A DNA stretch of 64,000 nucleotides. It comes from Neurospora tetrasperma FGSC 2508 (lineage: Eukaryota > Ascomycota > Sordariomycetes > Sordariales > Sordariaceae). The stretch covers positions 1,108,135 through 1,172,134 of the forward strand of contig NW_009799101.1 in assembly GCF_000213175.1 (NCBI RefSeq), in the 5' to 3' direction. The notes beneath the pieces are model-generated. The model was not told where the DNA came from. It was given only the letters and a program-made list of their open reading frames with translations, and ran no database searches. Positions 11,111-25,000 of this stretch are shown here, one piece after another (within the stretch, counting starts at the first letter, position 1; the number at the start of each line of letters is the position of its first letter). Both the position numbers and the translations under genes were made by a program.

Positions 11111-11133
11111 TAGTGTAGTGTAGTGTAGTGTAG
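11111..11133. repeat. TAGTG tandem repeat
   Basis: Four and a half TAGTG units. Similar GTGTAGTGTAGTGT strings recur near 16555 and 24535. Confidence 0.9.
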
Positions 11134-12723
11134 TCTGTAGTCCAGTCGGTCCCTTATTAACTCCCCCCGGACTAGTAGTGTAGTCCCTAGTTCCCGCGGA
11201 CGGACCCTTAAAAAGTGTAATCTCGACGACGCCTTGCCTGGTACGATTGTGTCTCTGATTTGGGGCATCTCTCTTCTACACTAACTACACTAATAGACCT
11301 ACACCGCATCCACCAGAGGAGTGCAGTGTCCCTAACAACGGCATCTTCTTTGCATGGCAACGTTGATAGATTGACACCTCTTTTCCATGTTGGGTCTACT
11401 AGTGTAGAGGGGGATCATTGTCGCTCTGTCTCTTTCTTTTTTTCTCCGAGCAGTTACGTAGTGAAGAAGGGGCATTGAAAGGGTTTGGCAGGTTTGTTGG
11501 CTGGCAGTGAGATTTGCGGAGTTTCGCAAGTATGCCGTTGTCTGGTGTCGTCGTGGAGCAGATGGATACGTATGGAGCACCGGTTGAAACCCGCACAGCC
11601 TCTCTTTCCTCCTGAAAATAGGAACCCAACGATCAACGCTGGGTCTGGATCTTCTGGATCTCTTGTTGAATCTGCTATCTTTGGTAGCTTTCGACATCAT
11701 GCACCGAGGCTGTGATTTCAAGGTCTTTGACTTGGGAATATGTACATACACCATGGTCGGTACGGGGGAGGCAAGAAATGTGAGGCGGTCGTAAGAGGTA
11801 CTCGAGCTGAGATCTGAGAGATCTGATTCAATGAATGTTTCGAAACGTAAAGCTGTCCCCCGTTCCTGACTGACTGAGGAAGGGGCTCGAATTGGACGAC
11901 TGTCCGCACTGACGGGATCAAACTGATTCGTTCCACCTCGTCGCTCTCGCCTCTTGAACTGTGCACTATCTTTCTGTCTTTGCAGTGGTTCGCTTGTTAC
12001 AGTAACAATGGGCAAAAAGCTGGGGAATCCTAGCCTCTGTTTTACCATGACTTCGCTACAGCACAGCACAGGACAGCACTGCCAACCCCACGATTTACAG
12101 CGCCTATCAGTTGGTTCCCTTGCTCATGGATCTGCTCATCTTTTGGTTGTTTTCATAACCAAAGAGAATCCACCAACCTCAAACTCACGTACACACGGTT
12201 TATATGCGTGTCTCTATTGTATGAGCTGGCTCGACTTTATTGGTGGCTTACCGAATACCTCTGTACCTTGCCAAAATGGTGTGATTCGACCGGTTGTTGA
12301 CACGACGGGAAACCGAAAAGTCGGTATGGGGTGTGTGAATCGTCTCGTCAAGGTGACGGGAGATGCATCATCTCAGTCCGCTAATCTGTAAAACTCTAAG
12401 CGATCGGGATACGGACGTTGGACATCGATGTGTGCCTGGTGTACCTACATTGTAAAAGCGGAGTGCATTGGGTGACACATATCAGACTGAAGGCGTGGCT
12501 ATCAGCAACTGAGACGCTACTACAAGCAGCTTGTTGACCTGGCCCGGGCCTTGGATACAGACTTGCCAGACTGCGCCCTGATGTTGTCATAGAGGGTCAT
12601 ATATAATCTCATCACGATGATCTATGTCCAATTAAAGGCACGCTTTGTGTCTCAGTTAGGAGCCCTGAATTCAGTCCTTCAAGATCAGATCACATCAGGT
12701 CGCTTCAGGGGTGCCAGCGAAGC

Positions 12724-12724
<1 letters not shown>

Positions 12725-12754
<30 letters not shown>
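12725..12754. repeat. 30-nt poly-A tract
   Basis: Uninterrupted A run in an intergenic stretch. No adjacent retroelement or target duplication was recognised. Confidence 0.95.
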
Positions 12755-12757
<3 letters not shown>

Positions 12758-13385
12758 TGGTGGTCGTCGCCAAGGTTCTTGATTTGCGCTGAAGCCTCAC
12801 AATTAGACCTGCAGACTATGGTACCAGCACAGTGGTTTGAGAGATCGCTTGTGAGCCCAGGCATTGTTTGTTTCGGCGTGGCCTTTGACGCCGGCAGTGG
12901 TTCTTTGTAGTCACCAATGCTTATTGTTATTCGTCTTTATTTTCCTTTTGTTTTCTTTTGATACGATGGCTGGCTCCTATATCGGCGTTTGCATTTCTTT
13001 GTCTTGCTTGTCTTAGTTTCTCTGTGACGTTTGGGTGATATGCTCGTTCTTTTTTTTTTGTCCCAATTGGGTTGTGGTTGTCGTGCAGCTCAGGTCACCT
13101 CGCTTTCGCATTCCAAGTTGGGTGAACACCAACCACACTGCCGAACGGTCGGGATACGGTAACCAGCTTGACCGGGTGCTGCACCGCACAGCTTCCAGTC
13201 TCCGCTGTTTGTTGATTGTTCAATATCTCTCAGCTGCTGCCGCAATCTCCGAACGTACAGCGGCCAACCGAACCGTAGCTGGCAGCCACGCCAGCCACCA
13301 TCTTTGTTGTCAAGAGGCTGGGCCTAGTGTTTGGCTAAACACACTCCTCTCAAGCTTCGGTCTGAGGTAGGCGTAGCTCACTCAC

Positions 13386-13637
13386 CTCACGATACTTTTC
13401 TGCGTCGCTTGGCTCGGTGAAGATGTTACGCGTACCGGTAGAGGTCGCACGCATCCCCAGCGAATCGGGTGCCATAAGTCGTTGCTTGGCAGAAAATCGC
13501 ATTGACGGAGGAAGAGGGGCTGCGAGAGGAGGGGCCGTTCGGAAAGTGGCAGGCGTTGCGTTATCCAGTAATCCGCGCGGCCGGAGGAGGCGCGGCCGCC
13601 GCAAGAGCCGGCTTGGCTGCCGATAATTAACAGGCAC
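13386..13637 (-). CDS. possible first exon of a small unrecognised gene
   Basis: Weak candidate. The frame from the ATG at 13637 gives an Arg/Pro/Ala-rich N-terminus resembling a mitochondrial presequence, followed by a more polar segment ending DAEKYRE exactly at a consensus donor GTGAGT (13385). If spliced to an acceptor ending ACTAG about 65 nt downstream, the frame stays open for about 80 further codons. No family is recognised and the second exon does not look conserved. This could be chance. Confidence 0.2.
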
Positions 13638-16600
13638 CGCTTCTTCACCGTGTTTCGATAACTGCGTTTCATCATGGGGATCGGTCGGCCTTTTTCTCCG
13701 TGAGACACACCGCGCCGGAACGCGCTTACGGCTTCCGCTACTGCGACCTACTTACCCCGCGCTTGTGGGTGCGGGACTGAAGATCGCGTAATCAGGCCTT
13801 TGTAAAAAGCCTGGAAATGCAAGAGTCTGGAACATCCGGTAGCGCCCGCGGATGAAAGAACCACTCTGTGATCAGACAGCATCAAAGAAACGGATTGTTT
13901 ACCTTGAACGGCTTAGAACCGCGGTGCGGGTTATTAGCGGGTTCCGCCATGCGATGAGTCTTTTCCCCCCGTGACCTGACCATTGCAAGCTCATGCACTG
14001 GGCTTGAACTCTACTTTGACAGCTCTTCATCTTGTCTCGAGATTCGTGCGAATTGAAGAATGACTTTGAAAATCCCAACAAAGTTGTAGCGGTTTGCAAT
14101 TGCGGGGAAGAGAAAAAACTTCAACGCTCACATGCACATCGCATTGGCTGTACGTACATGTGTACACTAACCGTGTAGGCAACGCTCTCCGGATCAAAAC
14201 GTTTATGCCTGGGGCCTGGCCTTGCCTTGCTCCTCACCACCCTTGCTTGGTCCTGACGCTTTGGTGCGATCCTGCTTCTCCAGGCTCTTGTCTTGTACCT
14301 AGATCTCTGTAACTGGCTATCACGCAAGATATTTCCCGGCTTGGTATGACTCTCAAAGCTTTTGTTTCGGATGCAGGAAATCGTTGACATCAACAGCCTA
14401 AACCGGCATCAAGGTGTTTCTGCCTGAGCTTTGGCCTGTGTCTTCCTGTTTGCTGTGCCTGAATCGCGACACCTCAAGCCAAACAGGGCAAAAGTTCTCC
14501 CAGGGTCTGATGAACGATTTGAGAGTCGAATCTACGCCATCTCAAAGAAGCTCATTGCAAGAAAACAAAGGCCGGGAAATTTTCCAGCACTTTCACGTGT
14601 AGTGTAATCGCCTGCCTTGTTGCTTACCGCAAATCAAGCGAGCATTGCGCCAAGATCCGCGGCGTATGTTGTACAACCTCTTCTCCCCTTGTCTCCCCGG
14701 ATTTCCCATCTCTTCACTTTCCACATTCGCTCTAGCTTTCAGCCCGGCATTATCTTATCAACCTTCAGACCCCCCCTCTTTCTCCGCTTATACACTGTTG
14801 TCACGCCCCGTAGCCCGCTATGAATCATACCGACTCTTACCGGCTCCCGCGAACCGAAAAACTCGCGATAGTTACCTACTTGTGGTTACCGTCCTTTCTT
14901 CGGTGCCTCGGAACCGACACCGACCTATCAACCGGCCGAAGTTGGGAATGTGAATCATCTTGATTCAAGAAAAGAAGCGAAGTACAACTCCGGGAGGTAC
15001 ACGTGTAAGTCACACACACACACGCTGCACTCGCTTTCTCATCACTTTTACCAGTCGCTTCGCTGCCTGGATGGCCAAGAATGTCTCAATGCTGCCGCGA
15101 TTACAAAGACCTTTCAGGCATCCTTCTTATCGTAATCGCGACATTTGCTTACTCCAACTTCAACCTCGAACTTTGTGTGGTTGACAGATTTATTTTATTT
15201 CATTTTTCTTCAAAAAAAATCAAAAAAAATGACCGATTTTCGGACCTGTCGCATACCTAGTGTACATGTTCGTTAATTGGGTACCCAGGTTCTCGGTTCT
15301 AGTATACTAGACCAGATGTCTTCCGAACTCCCCGCAACCTTTTAGACACTGAATGAATAGCTAGGCATAGATCCAAAAGGCATCAACAGATCCACTGCCG
15401 TGTGTTTTCATTTGGAAATAGCATACTCACAGCTTGAAAACACCTTGAGGAAATTGGCCCAGAGGTCTCGAGCTAACAATCAAACCAGCATTAGATAGAC
15501 TGTACCAATGCTGAGGCATGTATCACATAAACCGTCACACAGCACAGCAGCTTTCTGCACATGACAAACTTGACAGCTTCCGTACACTACAGTTGGGCAT
15601 GTAATGCACAACTACCTTCCACTTTACATACCTCTACATGTTATATCTCCGTCGCAGTCAGGCATCGGTGCTTCAGCATATTTTGTTTTTGTTTTGACGA
15701 ACCGACAACAGAAAAAAAAACAAGAGGACAACGAACACTGCACAAAAATCAAGTGCAACACTGCAGTGCCAGCCACTACCATAAACTTGGTTACGCAATT
15801 GATCTTCGGCTTAGTTTTTCTTGTCACTTTCTTGTTTGTTTACACTACTTACTGGATGAGGCTGACACGCAACGACTGGCACAAAAGGGCACCGGTTACT
15901 TTCTCCGCCTATTTTGTAGTACATACCAAGTATACTATGTACTACTGTACCCTAACAATTTGAGTTTTCGTTATTGCCGGTAGGGTATATGTATGTAGGA
16001 TGCATCGTGAAACTCGGGGTCGCGGTCGCGGAGCCTAACGGACTGGGAGGACCTGAGTGTCACAGGAACACAACTCCGCGACCTTAGATAGACCCTTTCT
16101 TGATAAGGCCTGCACCCGCCTGCCCTCGCTCCATGCCATCCCGAACCGACGAAGCGGCGGCAAGCTGAATGGTTGTGGGGACTTTTTAGGGACTGAAAAA
16201 AGAGGCGAAGCCCCCGGGCGCGCGTCAAGCGAAGCCTACGAAGACAGGGAATTTGATACTACCTCTGCATAGTAAAGTGGATGGAAAGGAGGAGCATATG
16301 ACAACAGCCCAGAGCTGCCCAGAGCTGCCCAGCAGCAGTCCCAAGTAAACCAAGCAAAAAGGCCAAGAGAAAGTCTATAGTGTACGACAACTAAATGAAT
16401 GACAAATGTCAAGTCAGAAAAAAAGTCGGAAAGTCGTAAGAAATTATCGCCGATGGGGGCCGGGGCGTGTCGTCTCGATCTACCCGCCACGGCACCGTTC
16501 CCCCATCGCGTTTATCGGCAAAGGTAGGTTTCGCAAGGTTTCGCTATCGCGTACTGTGTAGTGTGTAGTGTAAGTATATCCCGATACAGGAACCAGGAGG

Positions 16601-18063
16601 AAAGAAAAAGTGGTGATGTCAATTGAGGTCATCCATCCATCCATCCATCCATTCCTTCGTTCTAGGGGTCCTCCTCCTCCGCTTCCTTCTTTCTCCCCCC
16701 TCCCCATATTTTGGGTAGGTATGTTTCTTTCCATTACCCGTTGAATAACCGGTCAGGTAGGTAGGTTGGCTGCCCACCCAATAAGCACACTTACACTCCT
16801 CCGTCGCTTGTCATCGATAAGCAGGAACCAACTGGACCCCTAGACTAGGTAGACTGCACACACTACATCGAATAGAGATGAAATTTCCAGACACATGACG
16901 GGGACTTTTTGGGGATATAGGTAGGACGAACAGGAAGAATCGGAAACTAAAAAGTCAACGGTAGGGACTGAAGGGTTCATTCACAGTACAAGCAAGTTGA
17001 CATACATCGATGCATAAAAAGGTAAGACTCTGTTTGGCGACTGATTTACTACACTACACGGACGCACACCCAGGAACAAAGATGATTGTCGCAAATGTTT
17101 TTCTTTGTGTAGCTAAAGTTGGATATTGATTGAATTCTGACGAGAATGATGAAAGATGATTAATTTCGGCGATTGCAAGCCACGCACCTTAGCGTACCGA
17201 CCGCTACAAACTCCGATTTCCCAAACCGTTACACCGATCGGGATCGGCTTGTAACTGAGTGACTCTTTGTCCCCATCGGATCTCCCGAAAATCAATCATC
17301 TTGCTCCGTTTTGCAATTATCGCAAATAGTAACATGTGAATCATTTCCTGGTCCTATTGATCATTGAATCACTGATCATCACCATGACATAGATTTGGCA
17401 CGATTGGAATGAATGCACACTTGGTTTTCCGAAGAAAAACGGTTCGCTGTTATTTGCTCCGAGACAAGTCGGAATTGAGCTGCGAAGTGCCGGTAGCTAT
17501 GAGATCATGGCTTCCCCATCCGACCCAAGAAGACCCTGAATTCCCCACTCAACCAAAAACACCACACTGCCGTGGTGATGGGAGCGGGTACAGTCCAATA
17601 CAGCAATTGTGCGATAGCGATACAAGTTCCAAAGTGTAGTGAAATGCCCAAAGCTCCAATTGCCATTTGCCCTACAAACTGTTTGTATGTTCTCGTTTGT
17701 GTGTCTCCCAATACTCCATTTCCAATTCCGTGACCATAGAAACACAGACCATTATGAGTAGTGATTTCGAGAGAGAGTAGAGAAAAAGAGCAAACATATA
17801 AGTCTGGTCCATGATGATATGTGGGAAAAAAACGCTGTTCGCTTGATGATGGTAGAAACTCCCGTAGTCCCAATCCTATTCCAATCCGATTCAATCTTCC
17901 CAATTGCCCCGATGCATGCCAAGTGAAATGTGGTATCATCGTAAAAATACAAAATGCAAAAATGTAAAACGCCGTTGCCCAATGCAGAAGAGTGCTATGC
18001 AAGATAATGAGGAATCATTGTAGAACAAGGAAAAGTGTATGCGTGTGTGTGATGGGGAAGTCT
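13638..18063. other. gene-poor stretch
   Basis: No convincing gene. A (ATCC)5 microsatellite lies at 16631-16650, and a decamer tandem repeat of agagctgccc near 16309-16330. The right end is presumably the 3' region of the acidic-protein gene at 18064. Confidence 0.5.
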
Positions 18064-19002
18064 TTAGTACATCCCTATCGGCGACACAAGTGTCGGACCA
18101 CGGCTTGGTAGGTAGTAGCCCTGGTTGTGGGTGTAAAAGGCATCCTTGTCTTGTTCTGGTTGATCTTCCTCGTCGTCTCCTGGTTGCTCTCCCGCTTGCT
18201 TTTCGGGCGACGTTGATGAGAATGTGGAGAGGATGGTGGTGGGCGGCGATGGTGGCATGTGCTCGTCTTCTGAAGAGTCCGAGTCGAGATCGAGTTCTGG
18301 TGGCGACGCAGAGTGCGAAGGACTCCTCTGCAGGGCGAGGTGGGTGTAGTCCTCGTCGTCGTCCTCCTCATCCTCCTCCATGTCTTGGTCGTAGTTGTAG
18401 AATTGGTGCAGCGGTGCTTGCATCGAGTACCGATGAAGGCTGCCGCTGCTGTGTGAGGGTATCCTCCTGAGGGGGACGGCATCGGCCATCTCGACGTCCT
18501 CATCCTCGTCACAGTCCTCCTCGTCGTCCTCGCTCAGATCGCTGTCCGAATCGGAATCCGAGTCGCTGTACTCGGCATCCTCGGCTTGCCAGTCGTGCTC
18601 GGGCTCCCGGACCACCGTGTCGGCCCATTGGATGTGACGTTCTTCGCTGCGGCTGTTGGAGGCGCCGCGGACGGATTGGTTGAACCATGATTCTTGTTCC
18701 CTTTCGGCATCGGCGAGCTCGACCATCAATGAGTCGAGAAGGTTGGCGTGTCCGACCAGGAGGCGGAGGTTGTGATCGGGGCGGGCAGCTTCCGAAGAAA
18801 GCTTTGCCCTTGCCTTGTGGGCAAGATAGTATGTTTGTGTGATGGACATCTTCTTGGGCTTGATGAATGAAGTATGCAGAGTACTAATAGTGGATGTGGT
18901 AGGATATGTCGATGCACTGGTAGAGAGAGTGCCTACTGGTTGTGGCCTCGATGGTGGTGGTGATGTTGTGGTTGCGGTGTGAGTGGTGGTGGTGGAAGAC
19001 AT
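18064..19002 (-). CDS. acidic low-complexity protein, unknown function
   Basis: 312 aa, intronless. I do not recognise the family. Residues 1-50 are Ser/Thr/Pro-rich. Then comes a well-ordered stretch (about 50-110) beginning KKMSITQTYYLAHKARAKL and continuing with a helix around RLLVGHANLLDSLMVELADA, the part most likely to be conserved. The remainder holds long Asp/Ser and Asp/Glu runs (for example DSDSDSDSDLSEDDEED) and ends in a Tyr/Pro-rich tail. The start at 19002 is chosen because the upstream in-frame extension is Pro/Arg-rich, contains the pyrimidine/purine leader and looks like 5' UTR. It stands alone in a gene-poor region with more than 6 kb on each side, which in these fungi often marks a heavily regulated gene (inference). 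Confidence 0.65.
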   Translation of the reverse strand: MSSTTTTHTATTTSPPPSRPQPVGTLSTSASTYPTTSTISTLHTSFIKPKKMSITQTYYLAHKARAKLSSEAARPDHNLRLLVGHANLLDSLMVELADAEREQESWFNQSVRGASNSRSEERHIQWADTVVREPEHDWQAEDAEYSDSDSDSDSDLSEDDEEDCDEDEDVEMADAVPLRRIPSHSSGSLHRYSMQAPLHQFYNYDQDMEEDEEDDDEDYTHLALQRSPSHSASPPELDLDSDSSEDEHMPPSPPTTILSTFSSTSPEKQAGEQPGDDEEDQPEQDKDAFYTHNQGYYLPSRGPTLVSPIGMY

Positions 19003-22000
19003 GGTTCTTTTTTTTTCTCTCTCCTCGGAGGGCAGGATCGGGGGCAGCTTTTCTCTAATACTAATATTTGGGTTGGGGCCTGGTGCGTTTTCGCGTCTCG
19101 GTTCTTGGTTTGAGTGACTCAAGACAGGGGTCAAGCCGATTGCGGGCCCGTCAGGTACTGAGGGCGTGAGGTGTGAGTGTAAAGGGCGTGCGGGTGGGCG
19201 TGGGCGGCGTTCAGGCAGGCGGACCAGGACCAGGGGTGAGGGGTGTGTCTTGATACAGCAAGCCAAGTCCGTTGTTGTTCGCTGTCGCTGGCGTTGGTAC
19301 CGTTATCAGGTCTGCAAGAACCATGCACTCCAAAACAGACGGCAGCAGTCGCGACGAGTCTCGTTCAGCGTGTGAGTGGATAGTGAAAAGACGGGTACTG
19401 TGAGGATGGGGCCTGAGAGTGGAATCCGTGATTGCGAAAGTGGAATCGGGCGTGGCTTTGGACGGCTTTCGAAGGTCACTGGGTGCTCAAAACTTTCACA
19501 CGATAATTTCAAGTTCAAAAGATCTTGATGATAGCAAAACAGAAGAGCCAGCGCGAAGCCCGACGATAGATCCTGGGGATGTGCTTCCTTTTGTAAACCT
19601 TCAGTCTGACCCTTCGTTGGGGTGCTTTCTCCGGTCAGAGACACTCCAGGACACCGCAAGGTCATCAGCACAAGGGTGATGCGTCCATCCGCAGCAGCAG
19701 CTGACGAAAACCGAGAAGCCGTCAAGCCGACTTTTGGAGATTGTGTACGTACCTGTGAAAGATACGTACCGCTGGTACTACCTTACGTACACCCCCCTGT
19801 TGTATTGCATTTGGAGGTGGTCGGCTTTTTGAACACGCCCTGGCGCCGCCCTTTCCAACAGCCAGCCCAGACACCTGAGACTTTTGTCCATCGGCGGCGG
19901 CGGTGAAGCGCACATTTCACGATCCGAGCTCTGGACTTTCTGCTTGGAGTGAGGACGGGGGCTCGGCCGCCTCGGTTTTTGGCTCGTCTCTCATCCCTGC
20001 CCATCTTTTGTCTGGCCGCAACTTTTTCGTTGCAAACCTTAAACTCCACCGCTCGGGCACGCTGCCGGTTTGGCTCCTGTCAATCATGTGCGCCCCGACG
20101 TTGCAAGCTTCATCACGTACATTTGTTGAAACGAACTGGTATCATTTTGGTGGTTAGGCCTTGTTACCGTTTCAAGAATCAAATCTAAACCCCGCGTCCC
20201 TTTGTCGCAATGGTTGTGAATGGAACCGACGGAGTTAAGGTGGTTTGTAATCACCGTCCCGATCTGAGTGGTACATTTGCTTATGTAGCAGTACACCACT
20301 AGTCTATCGTGGATGCCTTCCAGGGATTTCTCAGCGACGTCTGTCGGGTTCTTTTTTTTCGCAGGCATCAGAGAAGCCGCTCTGCAATATCACAATCTTT
20401 GAACCGGTTGACGCATTCAATCTGATTTTTAAGCAATACATACAAAACCCGCTGGCCTGGATATTCACACGTGCTATATCCCGCTCAAGCTGAAAATTTC
20501 TTTTGACAGCGACGGTTTGGAAACACCGAGATAATCCCATGACGCATCTCATTTTTTGTAAATCGGCTTCTTTCGCGACGCCGGCGTTCTCACTGCGTTA
20601 TCTTATCTACCATACAGCACCAAGCTTTGCTTTCCGGTGTATTCCCTCGACTTCCCGAATTCAACACAATTATCGACAGGGTATCCCAACAGATCCATCC
20701 ACCTACGAAAAACCCATGGGAAAAAAATTTAAAAAAAAATTTCTTGCAGGTACCCAATTCCCACTTTTGAATCCTTCTAGGCTGTGGGTTTTTCTTTACC
20801 TCCTCCACCCGTTCTTGCAGGAACCTGCGACACTAGTTTGTGCGGCTACCGAGCAAAAGAATGATGTTGTTCAGGGCGACTGACTACGGGCACACCTCAT
20901 CATGTAAGGAGATGACGATGAGGTTGGACAGGCCCTGGGCGGAGCTCGAGGCGGGCCAGCGGCCAGGCAAGCGGCCAACAACACCAAGAACACCAACAAG
21001 CCAAGCCGTATCAAAGCTGTCGCAAGCACCGGACACTAACAGCTCCACGTCATGAAACAACATTGAGGGGTCTTTAAGCCGTTGCGAATAGAGACACTGC
21101 AGCAGCCTCGTTCATACTCCCGCGGCGTAGACAAGGACATACACATCGATCGGCCAGCAAAGAAAACAAAATGCGTTGTTGGTCTGCTGACCGAAACCCC
21201 AGTTAACACCATAGGGCCAAGTCCAACTTGGCGCCTTGGACGTTGTATAATCTCCAGCAATCAACTCTGTGCACACACGAAGGAATATGTTGGTTTTAAC
21301 TTTCGTACACGCTTCCCATTTCCTTTTTTGAACCAACCATCCATTGGCTCCGTATTCCAGACACTGCCACCAGCAAATATTTGGCAGCTAGCAGCACAGT
21401 TTCATGACTTGTTGTTGCTGAGGTGTAGCCAGGACAAGCCTTGGTTGTCATGTCAGTTGCCGTTGTGCCTATCCGCAGGCGGTGAAGGAAGTCCATCTCG
21501 AAGCAAGCAGCTTGAATCCTTCGCTGCATGAGGCGCCCTGCCACAGAGACAAGAGGATGCCATCATGCGAAACACACACAATATATCGATCACAGGCTAG
21601 TACACATTTGTATCGCCGGTTCCGTTGTGTGGGCGACGAGCATCGGCGGCGGGGGAGGAAAAGCAGCCTGGAAATTAGAGTTCGGGGCCGCGATCGTAAC
21701 GCCGAAACCCATGCTGACTGCCAGTCGCAGTGTGTAAACTACATCGGTACATACCACCTCTGCTGGTGTCCACGGGGGTGAGGGGTGAGGGGAGTGTTGA
21801 GTCGTTACCGGGACTCGTGAGTGAGTGGACACCGCGGAAGGAATGGATGCTGCCGTGATCAACAACGGGGCGCCGATGAGTCGCACGAAAAGAAACCGCC
21901 GTTCATCTGGCTTATTTTTTTCTCTTCTTCTCTTTCCCTCGAAACCGAATTGTGTGGGGAGCGAAAGGATCGCCTCGGCTTTCAACCCGTGAGTGTGGAA

Positions 22001-25000
22001 GCGACGGGAGTGGGCGGGTACAGGCCTGGCGCGAAACCTTGCACAACTCCCCGCTCTGTGCCTGCCACAAGGCAAAATTGCTCCTCTTTGCGCAATAGGT
22101 GGCCAGTGCGCAGCAAGCATTTGGCGGAGCTTTGGCAAGCGCGGGCCAAGCTGGAGCCTGAACAGATCACTGTGAGCTCTGCCATTGGACGATTTACTTG
22201 GACCCCACTCATAGGGCTGAGAAGGAAAGAGCGATAAAGTCGGAGACGGAAGGAGGGATCGGAACCCTCACTTCCATCCCCTCTCACTCGCTGCGGAGTG
22301 CGGAGGGAAGTCTCAGCCCCATGGAGATCATCTCACATCATTATGTTTTTCCCATGAACTCATTCTCATTCTCCAGGACTTAACGGTGTCCCGGCCCCAG
22401 GCTAAGTACAACAGTCTTCTACCAACCAAGCTCCGCTCAAAGCCGGCGATACGGGCAACCGTGGCTTAGCAGGCCAACAACGGACGAGTGAACGGTCCAA
22501 TAACACAAAACACGATGCCATGGCTTGACCGCTGCGAAGGCTGTATCCGTAAGCTTGACGATAGTCACTACGGATCTGCTACTCGTTGTACAACCAAGAG
22601 AAACAAAATAGGGGAAGTCTAGGAAGCCAAGAGCCTGAAGCTTACCTAACTTTCCGTTCGAGGTTCACTGCACGCAACGTTAACCTGTGAGCCTGCGTAA
22701 CCACACCCCTCTACAGAGACCCCTCAAAAAGGGCTTGCCCGATGCGTCATTCGTCGGCGTTGTATCAGAGTCGCTGCTAGAAAATCGCCAAATCGCATCC
22801 CGCAATCGCTGGGCCCGTTGGTTTGGTCAGTCGGCGAGATGATGCGATGCTGTCCAACCAAACTCGACGTTGCCGCTGACAAAACTCGGGGCTGTGCAAC
22901 TGCAACTGCCAGCGCATTTGAAAAGCGTTGACGTGCTTTTGCAAGTACCGAACGGATGTGGGAGTGGGAGGCACAGGGTTTGCGGAGTGGGACGGCAATG
23001 GTCATTTCCCATACATACGCATCAACATGTCATGAAGACTTGACAAGTGACAAATATCACTATGGTGTTTGGTCCTATACGCAGATCGTCCGAGGGTAGG
23101 ACTATTCACTAATAAATCAGCATTATCTTTCCAATCCTGTATTTGTCAATCGTCACCGATACCACGAAACCCAGGAGCCAAGCATCGTCGAGAACCTCGA
23201 TGTCCCGCCATGTGTCAATGTCCCCCCAGCTTCCGTGGGGACACGGATTTAGGATGAGTCGAAGACAAGGGTGGTGACGAACTCGGTGGGTTACAGCCGA
23301 GCACAAGAAGCTCCTCGCATGTCAGCCAATCCCCATGTCAGCACTCAGCATATGTACCTTTGACAAATATTGCTGCCTTGTCCGAAACGGATGGAAGCTG
23401 AGCAGGAAGAAGACGCCTTGGAATGGCTCGGCGCCCTTTTTCATGCCGTCTCCGATTGTCTGTAACCCCGAACGCCGAATATGGAATTGTTGATTACTTG
23501 ACAACCCCAGACACCTGCCGCGGCTGTACTACCAACCACCACGCGCACCCATTTGCTTCGTCATCCTTGAACTGAGTGTTTCCCCAGCCTGTCGGGTTAA
23601 AAACACTCCATGACCCCTAAAACCGCGCTTTGCAGAGCTCATTGGTGTTTGGATGCCTAGACATCCCGTCTTCCGTTCCGAGTCCGGGCGAGCACGGATA
23701 GTGAAATCCAAGATATTCCGCGAGTTTGCGGGAGACCACGGGATATTTACTCATCTTGTGACCTGGATGATTCCTGTTTTTACGTCTCATCGAACCGCCA
23801 TTAAAGATCACTCAATCCTGCTAGCCGATGAGCTTCGTGGGGAGCATGATTTCTCACAATGACTAATTTCTGTGCAACTCAGTGAGGAGGAGAAAGATAA
23901 GCGCGGACACAGGCAAATTCAAGGTTCCCCACAAACTAAACATCCATTACACAAAGGGTAGGAAGTTCGTCTATCGGCTGTCGTCAAGAGGCATAGCAGA
24001 GCAGCCATTGGGGACAACACCGACGGCACAATAGACACACCTTCCCGTGTCCTCTCCGCGTCTACGGACCTACCACTGCTCGAGTGCCACACAAGCTCAC
24101 AACAAGAACCAAGAAGCTGTGCCATTGCGCGCCAAACCCGTGCCAGCCACCCAGCCGGCCCTAGTCCTAGCCCCCAAACTTCCCTTTCCTGAGTGACGCC
24201 GTATGTATAACGAACGCCATATTGACACACGCCCCTTCCTATGCGCGCCCACTTCAACCAAACGCCAGTCCCAACCCTAGATTCGGTTTACCTCGCTACA
24301 TTCCACTCCTGGGCCGCCCTAGCCGTTCCCTCGACGTATGTACCTTCTAGAAAAAGAGACGCCGCTGCGCCGTTTTGTCAAGGGTTCGTTAAGGGTCCTT
24401 GTGTCTCTGGTGCTGTGACATCCCTTGTACACTATACTACATACAGCGAGCGGTTCTCAGCCACGGTGGTGCATCCGCTCTTCCCGAACGGTTGGTTCTC
24501 TATACGACGACGACCCTGCGTAAACTGCAGTATGTAAGTGTAGTGTAGTGTACAAGACAACGTTACGGACGTTGTCCCTGGGACTGGGACTGGGGCTGGG
24601 ATTGGGGCTAACTTGGTGGGTTCTTACCAGGCTGCTGGGTTCGGTAGCGTTCGTTCGGCTGGACCACAGGAGGCAGCTATGTTCTGCTGGAAATAAGATA
24701 CTAGCAAGGGCAGCCCCGAGTGTAGGCCTCATACATATTTGTTTACTTATTACCCCTTTGGGGTTTGGTTCCGGCTTGATATTGATTGGTTGAGAATCTA
24801 TCGTAAGGAGTACCTGGCTAGGTTCAGTTGCACAGGTAGTGTAGAGCTGGAGAGGTGAATAAGTTGGTAAACACACCCCCTTCGCTACCTAAGCACCACC
24901 CCCGAGCGTACCTACGACCAGAGCTCTCCTTCAACGAACGGCTGGTGTGTTGAAGAGGAGGCAAGTTGAAGCCATCTGGCAACTAGTGTAGGTAGGAGCT

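Larger units (their letters stand above)
7516..13385. other. long gene-poor stretch
   Basis: No convincing gene was found. Open frames of up to 245 codons occur, but none shows a recognisable domain, and overlapping frames are equally open. The stretch contains a (TATG)5 microsatellite at 10291-10310, a TAGTG minisatellite at 11111-11133 and a 30-nt A run at 12725-12754. Confidence 0.5.

Noticed and set aside
11332-12069. 245-codon minus-strand frame
   Set aside because: No domain, no codon-level sense, and other frames in the same place are also open.
21590-22138. 182-codon minus-strand frame
   Set aside because: No domain; the plus strand is open in several frames here too.
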